Shown here one piece after another: positions 1 through 11,705 of a DNA stretch of 64,000 nt. This stretch comes from Gremmenia infestans (lineage: Eukaryota; Ascomycota; Leotiomycetes; Helotiales; Hamatocanthoscyphaceae): contig JAFEVB010000026.1 of assembly GCA_032629725.1 (NCBI GenBank), positions 558,001 to 622,000 on the forward strand, given 5' to 3'. The position numbers and the translations under genes are program-made. A model generated the notes under the pieces. The model ran no database searches. It was not told the DNA's origin and saw only the letters and a program-made list of their open reading frames with translations. Position 1 is the stretch's first letter, and the number at the start of each line of letters is the position of its first letter.

Positions 1-3000
1 GGAAACGATGCGATCCATCGAGTCATGATATCGTCATAGTCACGAGCTAATTCGGAATATGTTGCAGCTTCCTCTTCTGATAACATGTTACTTTTGGCCT
101 GCTGATCCTTCTCCAAGAAATTTTCATGGATGGCTCGAAGATCAGGCACCATCACGGCCGACAGAAGACTATATAGAGACATCATTTGGTCGTATTTCAA
201 TTGACTGCGACGATTTTGTTGCAGCAATTTGTTGATTTCGCGTTCTAGTTTTATTATGTCTTGCTGTGTGTATTGGATTTGGACTACCTTATCCTTTACC
301 GCCTTCACCTCTTCTATCTCCGCTGCGTGTATCTCGGCTTTACTTCTTTCGACAATCTGCGATTTATTTGGGCCCATAATTTCAAGTCTTGCTTCTAGTG
401 GTACGTAATAAAGCCCCATCGATCCAAGGCCTAGTGGTTCCGGATTTTTGCCCTCCATAACGTGGACCGAACCAAGTTCAATGAGGAGATCCATCCATTT
501 CCCAATCGTGGCTTCAAATTGATCGATTTTCTCGCGGAAGGCATTCCCTTTCAATGTGCCCGAGACTAATTCTAGATTCGTGTTCAATATGTTCTGTGGA
601 TAGAAATCTTGCAACAGTTGCTGGAGTTCGGTCGCTTCGTCCTCGGCTTTCTGGCTAAATGAAGAAGGGCGACCCAACCACCGATCAACAAATTTGTAGC
701 CCTCATGCCTTAGGTTCTTCAAAAGAGAATTAATATTCTTTTCCCTTGTCGACAGTACTTCAGATAGTTCGGTTGCAAACGTGGGCAATGGGACTTGGAC
801 GGCTGTGTTTTGTAAGGGTATGGAACCATATCCTGGATTTGGGCCAGTATCTGTGGTAACCTGATTCGGCCTTTTCGAGACGGCGTAGTCGTTCGAGTCT
901 AGGCCGTTTCCTTCGTGAATGATCTTGAACCCGAAACGTCTGCACTCCTCCTTGAATCTTTCGAAACCGGCTCGACATCTGCCTACAATAGTCCAATCCA
1001 TGTCTTCGAGCTCTTCGGCAGTGTAACCTTCAGAAAGCATGGCAGCCTTCAAGTTTTCCGTCAAGATCTTGTGTTGTACTTGCCAGTATTTATATATCCG
1101 CTTGTCGAGTAGCCGTTTATCGCTGGGAGAGTCATCCAGGTTGGTCCTTTTGAGAGTTGAGTCTATCCAATGTTCCATAGCCTCGTTGATACTTGGCAAG
1201 GACTTGGGTTGAAATTTAGGGCTCGAAGCAATCCGGGGAGCATGGGACCCATTAGGTCCAGCTTTATACGCCCTGAGTCTTGTTACCCAATCTTCAAAAT
1301 TGGGAACAAATACTTCATCACGGGATTCTGAAGACTCATCCAGCGTGTCGGCTAAAAGCAAAGGTAGATAAGCTCGTACTTGCATTCCTAGGTCAGCGCC
1401 CTCCAAACCAGCAGCTGTCCCCATATCCAAGAGGGATTTTGCTTTTGCGATTTCATCACCCGAAAGAGTGGTCTTTAGGTCAACACTAAGCCGGTATAAG
1501 TAGTAGGGATATTCATCTCGTATGGGACCGTGGTAGAAAAGAGTAGATGGATCTCCTCGCCAATCATACTCTTCGCTTTTGGGACACTGTCTGACTTCTA
1601 CCTTAAAGGAGCGGAAAGTTTCTATCCAAGCTAGAAACTCTCGCCACCATTGGGCAAGTTTACTTTCGTGTAAGGCTTGAAGCCGAGCGCCTTCCCGTTC
1701 GTCTCGAGCTGCATGAGCTTCATCGGCTTGTTGTTGTAGTGCGTCCAAGGCCAACTCTGCTTTTGCAAGCCGAGGATAGTGAACGTGTTGAAGGGCCTTC
1801 GCCATTCCCTGGCGGAAGCCCGCCTCTCCATGGGTGATGCCTGGGATTAAAAGGCGATTTATCTCAGCTGTCGTTCGTTTCATGACTGCCGTTGGGTTTT
1901 CGTTGGCTGGAAAATCACCTCGCCAGTATAAAATACCGGGGTGACCTTCATTGGGTCGCTGTCTTTTCAGAGTAATTTCGTGATCTTTGAATCCTTTCAG
2001 CCACGCGTGCCACATTTCTTTTCGCTGTTTTTCTATCTCTTCAGCCTCAATTTTATCCTCTGCAAAGACGCTCATCTGTGCCTTAAGCTTCTCGCTTGCA
2101 AGTCTAGCTTGATAAATCTTCGTCCTCAGGGGAAGATGCGCAAATGGTATGAGTAGGTCCGTCAGCCTCTCTTCTTCGTCCCTGGGCAGATGCATTCCCC
2201 CACTCCTACTTCTTTTCAAAAGCCAATTAACCTCTTTTTGGATAGTTGGAAGGTCGACCCCTGCTACCACGTCGTCTGTGCCATTATTTGCGTCGGTAAG
2301 TACTTCGACTTTGGGGAAATCCCACTTCAGATATAAACACTCTTTTCGAGCACCTTTCATTTCTCCTGGCCGCAACAATCTGAGATTGTCAAATTGACTT
2401 GCCAATGCGGTTAGAAATTCCGAAAACCAAAAGTCGGCCAAGGCGTTAACGATATGATCTTCGTTCTCCTGTGGTGCAGCTCCAGGTGCAGTTTGTCGAT
2501 CCCATTCTGCTAGAGCTGCTTTATTCAATTCGTTACGAAGAACCTCGATAAGGGTCCTCTTTTCCTGTGCGTTCAAAGAATTGAAGCCATCTGATTTTAT
2601 CTGCCTTAAGTATGCTTGTGCATATTCGACCTCCACATACTGATATTGCGCGATGATGTCCTCACCAGGGAGGTAGAAGACTCCAGGCACATCCTGTGGA
2701 GTCACACCGGGCCTGAGAACCATGAGCTGCACGCCATATTCTCCCAAGCTTCGGACCCATTTCCCAAATTCTTTTCGAAACTCCGCATATGAAGCTTCTA
2801 AGACACTCCCGATCTTCCGCGTGGGTACAGTGCCTTGTTGTTCTGCGAAATCATGGTCATATTTCGCCGCTAAGTACCTGTCGTGAAGGTCCCGAATTGC
2901 CTGTGGCTCATGCAAATGTAAGAGATCTTCCAGCTCCTGTTGCCCCGACTCAGTGCGATCTCCACCCCCTTGCAACAGGAAGTTGATCCAGTCTTGTCGT

Positions 3001-3934
3001 TTTTTCAAGTAATCAGGTAAATGTTGTATTGCTGGCCGAGCGTTCGTAGTTACAACAACTTTCTGGTGTTCTATAGCGGCACGATACCATGGTTTCTCTG
3101 TTGGTAGTATCCCATTCTTTGGAATGCCTTTGGTAGGATGTAGCCACAGCGGAATCATGGATGGCTCCCTCAAAGCCCAGCCATAAGCTCTGCTTTCTAT
3201 CCAGAGAAGGTTGCTGTTCTCATCTACTTCGACTGGATCAGCAGAAGCATCCGATCGCATTGCCTGGAGGAATTCCCTGTGGTCTTCTTCGAAGGCTGTA
3301 GTAAACGGCGCATGGTCTTCCCTCGTCTGGGTTACGAGTCCCATGGCCTCTTTTTCTTCTTGAATATCGCCCAAGTCGTTGGCTGGAATGAGTCGCATCG
3401 AAACAGGCATGATAGAAGGTCCTGGGTGACATTTTGTCTCGGGGAGGCCCTCTTGCGCTCGTTTAAACCAGTCACGATGGACTTCTGCCATAATCTTGAC
3501 ATCGCGGAGAAGAAACTCATCATGGTTAATCTCTTCTTCCTGGATATACCTGATGTATTCCTCGATTTGCGCTATTTTAGAGTCGAACCCCAAACAACGG
3601 TTTGGGTCCTCATCTGCCAGGAAGTTCTTGGCTTCTTGTAGTCGCTCAGAAACTTCAGGCTGCGGGTGACCCTTGAAAATCCTTGACTTATTGACAAGCT
3701 CAGGATATGGGTAATCAGGAGCCAGCGGCTCTGGAGTTGGCGGCTTTGGAGCTGGTGGATCGGGTTTTGGTAAGCCAGGGTCGGTTGGAGGTAGTGAAGG
3801 TGAATCCTCCAGAATCGGGGGACGAGGGGCAGGCGGACGACCTCTGGCCCGACTTTACAGTTATCAGTATATTAAGAAATAGTTGCATTTTTAGAAGACT
3901 CATAAACTTACCCCTTGGAGACCTTGGAGGCCAT
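1..3934 (-). CDS. Large coiled-coil-type protein of unknown function, 3' end beyond the window
   Basis: The minus strand is open in one frame from the left edge to about 3854, so the stop codon lies outside the window. I place the start at ATG 3934-3932. A 23-nt first exon (3934-3912) ends in phase 2 at a GTAAGT donor, and an intron at 3911-3844 (branch-like CTGATAAC, CAG acceptor) joins it in frame to 3843. At least 1288 residues are encoded here. The N-terminus is proline-rich (residues 10-50). The rest is rich in Glu, Gln, Lys and Trp, with no signal peptide, no membrane segment and long helical stretches, and looks like a cytosolic helical or coiled-coil protein. I recognise no family. 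The gene is divergent from the gene at 4444. An upstream piece (about 3915-3992) is also open, but it does not close in phase with the main exon, so I left it out. Confidence 0.75.
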
Positions 3935-4443
3935 CCTCAGACTCCACCTGGTTGTCTGCTGTCCTTTCAGTTTCAATACACTTCCAAATCTCCTGAAAAC
4001 GGGTTGCGATGAGTTAAGTGCAAGATTGTATCCATACAGGCAGCAGAACGTCAACCGGAGAAAAGAAATCCACGTTCAGTTCGCAACTTGCGACGCGCGC
4101 AATGTAGGAGGAACCTGTCTCACACAATGCATTCCTCACCCAAAGCGGAAATCAACAGTCCCAAGAATGCTAATTGCATGGAAATTCCAGCCATGCCACC
4201 AAATTCAAAATCAGCGAACAAAGACGAGTGTCTGGCTTCTCACTGCATGCGGAACGATTGGATTCTGGCTTCGGATAATAAAATGATATCCTTTGATCCT
4301 TCTGAACGCAGAGCAGATTGATACAATGGCTCCAACTATAAGACGAGATGGAGTCAGCACTTGGTCTACGTCAAAAGTAACAAAGGCCAAATAATTTTGC
4401 TTCACGCTGTGATTCCAGGAAGTCCAATTCTCATACTACAAGC
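3935..4443. promoter_or_regulatory. Divergent intergenic region between the two left-hand genes
   Basis: This 509-bp stretch separates two start codons that point away from each other, so it should carry both promoters. Short reading frames cross it on both strands but none looks like protein. A minus-strand segment near 4194 resembles a short hydrophobic leader, but it cannot be spliced in phase to the downstream gene. Confidence 0.5.
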
Positions 4444-6231
4444 ATGGTGACCACTCGCAGTCACACCACCACCCTGAACGCAGACTTTTCCAATCTGTTT
4501 ATTCAGCTGAAAGGTGGTTCAAAGTCACCCCATAAAGCTTCGTCGAAATGGAGATCCAGAAGAAAGTCCACGTCAGCAAAAACCTCGCATTCAAAGTCCA
4601 AGAGCCCTCCACGAGAAAGAAATTCAGCTTCCACCCATCATGATGGAAATTGCCCTTCCAAGGATGGGCTCTGCGTTCCGCAAGTACTAATCGAACAACT
4701 TGGACCCGCACCCAAACTCTCCATCAAGAAACGGGGTAGACAAAACCCATTTGATCCCGCAGAACTCATAATAGAGGACGTTTGCAATGGCAGCACATTC
4801 TTCCCGTCGCGAGCTTGGGGTGAGAAAGAGCCTGTCGGACTGAGTAAGATCGGGCGTGCCGACAAAGAGGTTGAGATCTGGGAAGAGGTATACCGTGCGC
4901 ACGAGATGAATGAGCCGCGTTTACTGCCAGTCGTTGCGAGATCTCTACAGCAGGCAAGAGAAGCCAGAGCAGCTTTGGATGACAAACTGGAAGAAAATGT
5001 GAGAGTCGGGTAGGCTACCCCTTCCATCAGAAGAAAATACAACTACTAACGATAAAGCAGGGGCCCAGATCCAGCAAGAACCGCAATAAAAGAGAGGCTA
5101 GATACCCTTGAGTGGGCACTCAACACCTCCAAATTTGAGCCAGAGATGCAGAATATCCGTGGCGCCATCGCGGGCTACATGACCGGTACAATCCAGTACT
5201 CTGACCATTACACCCTCATGTACGCCGGTGAAATTGTCGACACGGCATCAACATATGGCGAATTCGTCCGCGACAGACAAGAGCGTTTGGACCGCTATGC
5301 CCTTGCCCACGGCTCGCACTGGCTTTGGTGGGAACCTCCCCTAAAGGTGCACCCCGAAGATAATCCAAGGGCAATGGGAGTAGTCGCGCTGCATCGAGAC
5401 GAGAACTACACCGATCTGGGTCATTACCGCATCATGCAAGGATACTGGAAGCGTCAAGGCTGGGTGATGCGCATGCCGCAACTCCAGCATGCAACTGAAT
5501 GGCCGGCGGCCAAGGATCGCCATGGAAATGTTAATACACAAACAGAAGGCCCGAAACTTGCATTTCGCTCTCTGCTAGATTCTGGGGCGACTTTTCCGAC
5601 TTTGCACACTGAGGATCTCTTGAAGCTGGGGGTCGATAAACAGCAGTATGCGTGTCAGAGTGTAACCGCGCTCAGCACCGCGGCTGGTATAGTGAAGACG
5701 AGAATATTTGAGCTATATGTATGCGTCTTGGACCATAAAGGATTGCAGCTAGTAGATGAAAGCGATCCTGTCTTCCCGATAGCGCCCAAGTATCTTGGCT
5801 CGCTATGTCCGGTTGTGGAAAGCGCCGTCGCTCTGCAAATAGATGCAAATGGGGTGGAGACCGATGTCCGACTGTCGGGATTGCTGCCGTTCGTGGCATG
5901 TTATGTGACTTGCGCGCCTACTCGAAATATCTTGTGGCTCGGGGAAGATCGCAATGATGTTCTGGGACAACATCGGATGCCCGGCCAGAAGAAGTGGGAT
6001 ATATCGTTTGGACATAAGTTCAGTAACGGCCTTAATATACCAGAAGATCGCTATGACAACCCCCTTACGACATTTGAGCACCGGAATGGGAAGATTATCG
6101 ATTATGACGACAGAGTTTTGCAGCATGTTAGCCATGTTACATTCATGCAGAACACAGACCAAGAAGTTACCTGGGACTCCGATCCGGTCGCTGAGTGGTT
6201 GGAGAATAGCAGGAACCGGTGGAAGAAGTAG
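4444..6231 (+). CDS. Fungal protein with a retropepsin-type Asp-Ser-Gly-Ala motif
   Basis: Two exons, 4444-5009 and 5061-6231, give 578 residues. The intron (5010-5060) has a GTAGGC donor, a perfect TACTAAC branch site and a GCAG acceptor, and it closes in phase 2. An earlier GTGAGA donor at 4999 gives the wrong phase. The first 80 residues are basic and Ser/Lys-rich, suggesting a disordered tail. The second exon is a compact domain containing Leu-Leu-Asp-Ser-Gly-Ala-Thr near residue 360, the signature of the catalytic loop of retroviral-type aspartic peptidases, with hydrophobic strands following. Only one such motif is present, so activity would need a dimer, as in retropepsins. No gag, reverse transcriptase or integrase sequence lies beside it, so it reads as a resident gene rather than a live retroelement. 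Peptidase activity is inference. Confidence 0.8.
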
Positions 6232-8513
6232 TGAAGGCGTAAATAGTTTCATACATTATAGAATTAAGAATGTCATTTTATTTGCAAGTTGTAACAGTTG
6301 CCCATAACTGCGAGACCATGAAAGTGAGAACCAATACTTCAATTTCAGGTAAGCAGGAGCGATGAACAGCTTATGAGAAAGGAACCGCTAAACCACATAA
6401 GCCATGAACCACTTAACATTCCATAACAATCAACCGAGAACGGTAAGCACACTGCAGACCAAAAAGCAAGTGTTGTCTTCCTCATAGCTTGCACAAATGC
6501 ATGAGCGGCGTCTCTGCCTCCTGTTCAACCATAAGCTGCAACCGGATTTGGAAGGAGTTTTTCTAGGTGATTGTGGCTAGGCAGGCTACTTCCATAATGA
6601 AGCCAAATAAGTAACTCCTCCTGACGTGACTTCGAGGATGTAACGTGCTCAGCTTAAGCACTTGCTGTCAAGACCATACTTTTAGGCATTTCTTTCCAGT
6701 ATTAATCTTTCGATTTCTTACAAAGGAGGGAACACGTGTTAGAATCCTGTGATTCTGCAATTGCAACTGGCTTGGTCTGTCGAGCTGCGCTCTGAAGTCA
6801 GTCTCCCACATATTCCCAGTAGAATCGGGAATGGTTGCTAGGAATTGCTTCAAGATAAACTAATGTATCAATATACTCCTCAAAGGACTGGAGTAGATCT
6901 CCCATGCCCTACTGGACTTCCACGGCATTTTACAAGTATATAAGCACCATTCAAATCTAAAATGGACTAATAAAGAACTCCAAGGACTTAAGAGATGTGC
7001 TTATTTGGTTGATCTGCAGACCACAAAACAGCGAAAAGCAATTGAAAGACAGACAGCTTTGAATATAACATATTTTTAAGGAAGGATTCCTCACTTGAGT
7101 AGAAAGACGGGATTTGAGCTTTTTCGCCCTGTCGTCACTGAACGAAATACAGTCAAAGTCACAATTGCTGTCATCTCCCTCGACGCCACTTATTACCAGG
7201 AAATCTGAAAACTTGAGTTGGCTGCGATATGTACGAGTATGAATGTGTAAAACACTCGATCTAAACAGGAAAATGTAAGCAAAAATTGATTTATTTGCCA
7301 CTTCCTCTTCCTCTTCTTCTTTTTCTTCTCTACTATATGCTCCGGACAAGGGAGTATAAACTCCAGGTTATTAAATCCGTCCAAGTCGTCGAGAGGGCCA
7401 ATACAACAACGAAAGGCAAGTAGTTTTTCGTTGAAAACTGTGAACTGCAAAATATAGACCTCTACAAGCCTACCAAGCAAAGGCTATACACAAATTTTAC
7501 ACACTAAGCTGCGATATTAGATTAATCACCACCGCGCCAGCAGAAAGATAAAAGTGATGGTTCCCGCGAATTTTGCATTCAACTCGTCCATGCTGATAGT
7601 CCTTGCATCTCAAACTGCTACTCACCCAATAGCTCTTCATCACAAACCCCCATCCCCTCTCCCCAAGTGGGGAGCCTACCATTAGTATGAAAGCACTCAA
7701 ATACCCACACACCCACCTACTATTATCCATGACAAGTTTTTTGAAGACGACGAGAAGGCAGCTCCCGAAGGTTGCCTGCCTCGGCGAGAAGGGAAGGGAG
7801 AACATCTGGCGTGACGAAGATGAGGGTTATGTAGACTTCTATGCTACGAGGATAGAAAAATGAGACTGACGGTGAATCCGTTGGATCATAGAAGGCGAAG
7901 GGTAATTGGGTGGTGTATGTATGCAGAAACTCAACTGTGGTTCCACTCGGAAAAGGGCATTAGGAATTCACATCTACATGAGCTTCACATCATATCACAA
8001 GAGCCATGAAAATGCCAGCAAGCGTTTCGATTAAGCTATCCTCCACCAGCCTAACGCAAGCCTCTCCACTTCTACGGGTATCACATGTCCCGCACCTCCA
8101 CGTAACCTCTAGGCCATGCAATGCATACCTCAGATACGTTTCCCGTACACCCCATCCATCTTGGCAATCTATGATGCATTCCATTTTCTTTCCCTTCATA
8201 TCCATCCATCCATCATTTCGATGCTTTTGTTTCCATCCATCCATCTTTCCGAAGTTGTACTGTGCAAGAATGGTATTGTAATTCAAAGAAATAGAGAAAG
8301 GAAAGCGCTAATAACTTTAACAGGCTTCAGAAAGAGTAAAATCAAGAGCAAATTCGCTAATGCCGAGGGAAACGCTTATGCCGACGATCGGAACAATGTG
8401 ATTTATTTTGATTGAATTGATGTGAAAGACGTTGTGCTTTTGTTTTGCACAAATTGGGGTACAAATTGTAGTACATATGAGAGTTCTGATTTTTATTTAT
8501 CGGGGTCGAAGAT
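6232..8513. other. Gene-poor spacer with simple repeats
   Basis: About 2.3 kb between convergent genes. It should hold both 3' untranslated regions. Several minus-strand open frames (6957-7805) have low-complexity or shifting composition and no recognisable product. A CTT-rich pyrimidine run lies at about 7300-7330. Two short (TCCA) tracts lie at 8201-8214 and 8232-8245. I see no RNA gene here. Confidence 0.5.
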
Positions 8514-9763
8514 TCAGTGCATACCAATACCATATTGATGGTATTGTTGTGGGTTTGTATATGGGTTGTGGATTTGCGGAGTGGGAGTGACAGGGCAGCG
8601 GGGGACTTGGTGGTGGTATCCTTTCATCTCATTACCGTTACCGCCGGTGAAGTATTCTCCTTCGGGCGTGATGGGTGGTGTCATGTAGCCATGCACCATG
8701 TTACCATTGCCATTGCCATAAGGCTTTTGTGGGGTGCCGGGGAACATTTCGGGAGTTGCCTTTTGTATGGTAATTTCCGCGGGGGGTGTTGGTGGGTTTG
8801 CTCTTCTGTTGAGTTCCTCTTGTTCGTGGAGGAAGTTCTCGAGTCTGTTGGCAACACGGGACATGTGGGGTGAGGCGTATTTGCGGAAAAGAACTTGTGA
8901 TGGCCGGTCTAATTTCACAGAAAGCTCGATGAGTGTCTGATTTACTTCGTGGTCATGACTTTCGAGATTCTCGGGGCGGCCCAGGATCCCACGAGCGAGA
9001 GCCAATGAGGCACGAGCCATTACCGATGACTTTTTCGAGACGAAGTCCTTATGGTACAGCGCAATTTCCGAGAGGTACAAGGCCATGTGCTCTACCTCTA
9101 CATCTTCGTAGGCTGGACCATCCTTCAAGGCGAGTTGTAACCATGTGTCTACGGTGGGATGACCGATAACCCATTCCAACGTGTTCAAGACGTGCCACTC
9201 CATTTGAGTAAACATATCTTCGTCGTAAAGTGAGCAGCACATGGACTTCAACTCCCGAATCATTGGGACACGATCCTTCTTATCACCGTACTTGGCAGCG
9301 ATGAGCAAAGCAGCACATCCAACCAATTGGTAGTGACGTTTATAGACAACTCTTCTTGAGCAGTATCTGTCCAAGAGGTTGACGGCAAGGAACAGTGTTT
9401 CGGGGAGGAGTTGGAAGGCTTGATGAGCCTCGATGAGGAAGTCAATGAGGTAAGGTCTCATGAACCATTGAATCTCTTGTTGAATATCGATCGAGGCGAC
9501 GTCTGGTAGTGTCTCTTCCTGTTGTTTGTCAGCATCATGCATATGAAAGGTGAAAGTCAAGATGTACTGACCTCCATCTGTTTCATGTGGTTCATGATAT
9601 CCTCCACATAGGTATCGCACGCTTGTCTCGACAATTCATTTGCCATAGCCTCTTGCTTCCTTCTGCCAAGCATCCTGAGGTAATCTTGAGGAGCTCGCTG
9701 ACGGTGAGAGGAATCGTGTGTCTCTACAAAGTAGGTCTCACACGGTTGTTTTTGGTACGCCAT
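8514..9763 (-). CDS. G1-type cyclin (Cln/Puc1 family)
   Basis: Two exons (9763-9572 and 9518-8514, intron 9519-9571 with a GTCAGT donor and CAG acceptor, phase 0) encode 398 residues. The cyclin N-terminal box spans roughly residues 75-190. It carries a helix-1 region with Met-Arg-Pro-Tyr-Leu, then Leu-Leu-Asp-Arg-Tyr-Cys and Leu-Ile-Ala-Ala-Lys-Tyr, which are classic cyclin-box landmarks. A C-terminal cyclin fold follows. The tail (from about residue 300) is rich in Pro, Thr, Gly and Asn, including Thr-Pro sites that fit CDK phosphorylation and turnover. Such cyclins activate Cdc28/Cdc2 in G1 to start the cell cycle. The start is the ATG at 9763, in a good context (A at -3, G at +4). The open frame continues upstream only through a TTG. 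Confidence 0.93.
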
Positions 9764-10078
9764 AGTGAATAGCTGAGAGAGTTCCCCAGGAAAGTCGAGG
9801 GAGAGAGAATGCAAAGAGTGGACGTCTAGTTCGCCAGGAGCTTCGACCGACAGTGCTCGGTAGACACTGGTATTGTTTCAAAGGAATGTAGTGTACCGTG
9901 TCAAAACTGAACAGTACTTTGGGCTGTCGTGGTATTAGGGTATTAGAGAGAGTTTTGACAGTATTATATGAAATGAATGACAACGACTAGTCGAGACTGG
10001 CCGCAAAACGAAGAGCGTATGGATCCAAGGTTCCAAGCGTGGTGGTAGGTAAATCAACTTATATGAGATGTCGAGAGT

Positions 10079-10234
10079 CTAAGGTAAAGGCAAAATAGTT
10101 AGCCAGGGGTCCTCATCTAAAACAGAGAGGGTGGGCAAGCCTTAGCAAGCCCGGCCAGCCTTCAACAAGGGGGAACAGTAGGGGGATCGAGGATGGGTAT
10201 AGCGGGGAACATTCCGTTGCCGTGAAAGACTTAC
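10079..10234 (-). other. Candidate 5'-leader intron of the cyclin gene
   Basis: On the minus strand a GTAAGTC donor at 10234-10229 pairs with a CTTAG acceptor at 10081-10079. A GGCTAAC branch-like site sits 25 nt before the acceptor. The segment lies about 320 bp upstream of the cyclin ATG in non-coding DNA, so it would be an untranslated leader intron. It rests on splice-site sequence alone. Confidence 0.4.
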
Positions 10235-11160
10235 CAACTAGAGTTCAGAGATTTTTGCTGCTGTTCTTGGACGAAGACTAAACCTTGAGGCTAGAACGAC
10301 AGGTTAGACAATGCCTGATCTCTGTAAAATGAACCGTAATTTGCGAGGCGAGGGCAAAGGCGGGATGAACGAGTGAACGTCTCCAGCCTTCTGCTCTGGC
10401 GTGTTGGGTATGTGGGGAGGTGGGAATCGAGGGGAAGATATGCGAAGAATGCCACCAGGTACGCAACGGTTGGCATGCACTACAGCTGGAGCAAGGGGGA
10501 ATTGTCAGCCACGATACTTGAGAACGTAGAAGAGAGTGGAATAGAATATGTAGAGATGAGTGCCAGGGTATTAATTGCTGACCTTGTATGTCTAGTATCT
10601 TCCGCTGCACTGGGGGTAAAGGGTAATTTTAAAAATTGGAGGCGTTGATGCCGAGTTCAGGAAAGTCCTCGACCAGTCCAATTGACCAATTACCGGTGTG
10701 GAAAAGGGAATCAAATGATCGTGAATTGACGTTTGATGGCTTCTTGACCGAGGACGAAGAAGCAAACAGGTCGGTGGGTGGGGAGGGGTGTTTGTATCGA
10801 GGCTTGATTCGAGGGGAGGGAGGAGGGGAGGGAATCGTAATTGTACAGTCGAGGATGGGTGGTCGCTGTCAATTCGAAGTGGGGGGAGGAGAAGGGAGAC
10901 TTGTGAACGTGATTGAGGGCGTGTCGGTCGGTGGGTGAATTAATGTTACTGCCTCGTGGTGGGATTGTCGGAGCTGACAGTTACGGACGGACGAGAGGGG
11001 ATGGAGATGGAGTTGAAGATGGGGCGAGTGCAATCGAGCATCACCAGCATCAACATTCACCACGACACTAATTCTCGGCTTCAACGCAATACGATGCCAA
11101 AGTCAATGCCCAAAGAAAATCCTCCTTTGCCCTCTATGATGACAGAATCGAGGGTATGAG

Positions 11161-11214
11161 GGGAGAAGGGGAGGAGGAGGAGGATAGGAAGAGAGGAGGA
11201 GGAGGAGGAGGAGG
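11161..11214. repeat. Purine-only (GGA)n microsatellite
   Basis: A nearly uninterrupted purine run made of GGA/GAG triplets, with a single T at 11185. Runs of paired guanines recur every third base, so a G-rich structure is possible on the plus strand. Confidence 0.8.
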
Positions 11215-11622
11215 TTAAAGTGAGTATGGAGTAGTGAGAAAGGTCCACTGAGAAAGTAGAAACGACACGGCGTTGACCAACGAGTGGTGAGGGAGGCTAG
11301 ACCGGATAGGGGCGGACTTGGAGGTGGAGGTTTACTCTACGGAGGAAGGGGGTGTCTTGGCACTGGCAGCGAGCAGGGTAGAGTACGGAGCGTAGGGTCG
11401 TAGTAGGGGACCTAGCGAGTCCTACCTCCACCAGCCAGAGAGAGAGCTTGGATATCTTACACAAGCTGATTGTGGAGACAACAAGTAGGTACAGTACAGT
11501 AAGTACGAGTAGGAGAGCAGACCAGACGATACCATACTATAACCATGCCATCTGCCCCTCACATTCTCTCATTTCTCTCTTCTGGGTCGCTGCTGTGTTG
11601 TGTTGTGTTCTGTCGCTTTTCC

Positions 11623-11650
11623 CTTTTCTTTTCTTTTCTTTTCTTTTCTT
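11623..11650. repeat. (TTTTC)n microsatellite
   Basis: About five to six tandem copies of a TTTTC unit in a pyrimidine-rich segment. Small frames crossing it owe their length to the repeat. Confidence 0.75.
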
Positions 11651-11681
11651 CTCTTCGCTTGGATCCGCCCCCAGCACCAGC

Positions 11682-11705
11682 CCAGCCAGCCAGCCAGCCA
11701 GCCAG
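11682..11705. repeat. (CCAG)6 microsatellite
   Basis: Six perfect tandem copies of CCAG. It gives Trp/Leu/Ala-rich artefact peptides on the minus strand. Confidence 0.85.

Larger units (their letters stand above)
9764..11450 (-). promoter_or_regulatory. Probable long leader and promoter of the cyclin gene
   Basis: This stretch upstream of the cyclin ATG has no credible coding frame on either strand. It becomes strongly purine-rich on the plus strand between about 10790 and 11220, so a minus-strand transcript would have a pyrimidine-rich leader. The region includes several short upstream ATG frames. Long leaders of this kind are usual for fungal regulatory genes. Confidence 0.4.

Noticed and set aside
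3915..3992. Additional upstream exon of the large left-edge gene
   Set aside because: It is open and has an acceptor-like end, but its reading frame is phase 0 at the donor while the next exon needs phase 2. The ATG at 3934 fits instead.
5803..6252. Minus-strand frame of 149 codons antisense to the retropepsin-motif gene
   Set aside because: It is a shadow of the coding frame on the other strand, with no independent signature.
9764..9814. In-frame N-terminal extension of the cyclin
   Set aside because: It would begin with TTG, and the ATG at 9763 has a strong context.
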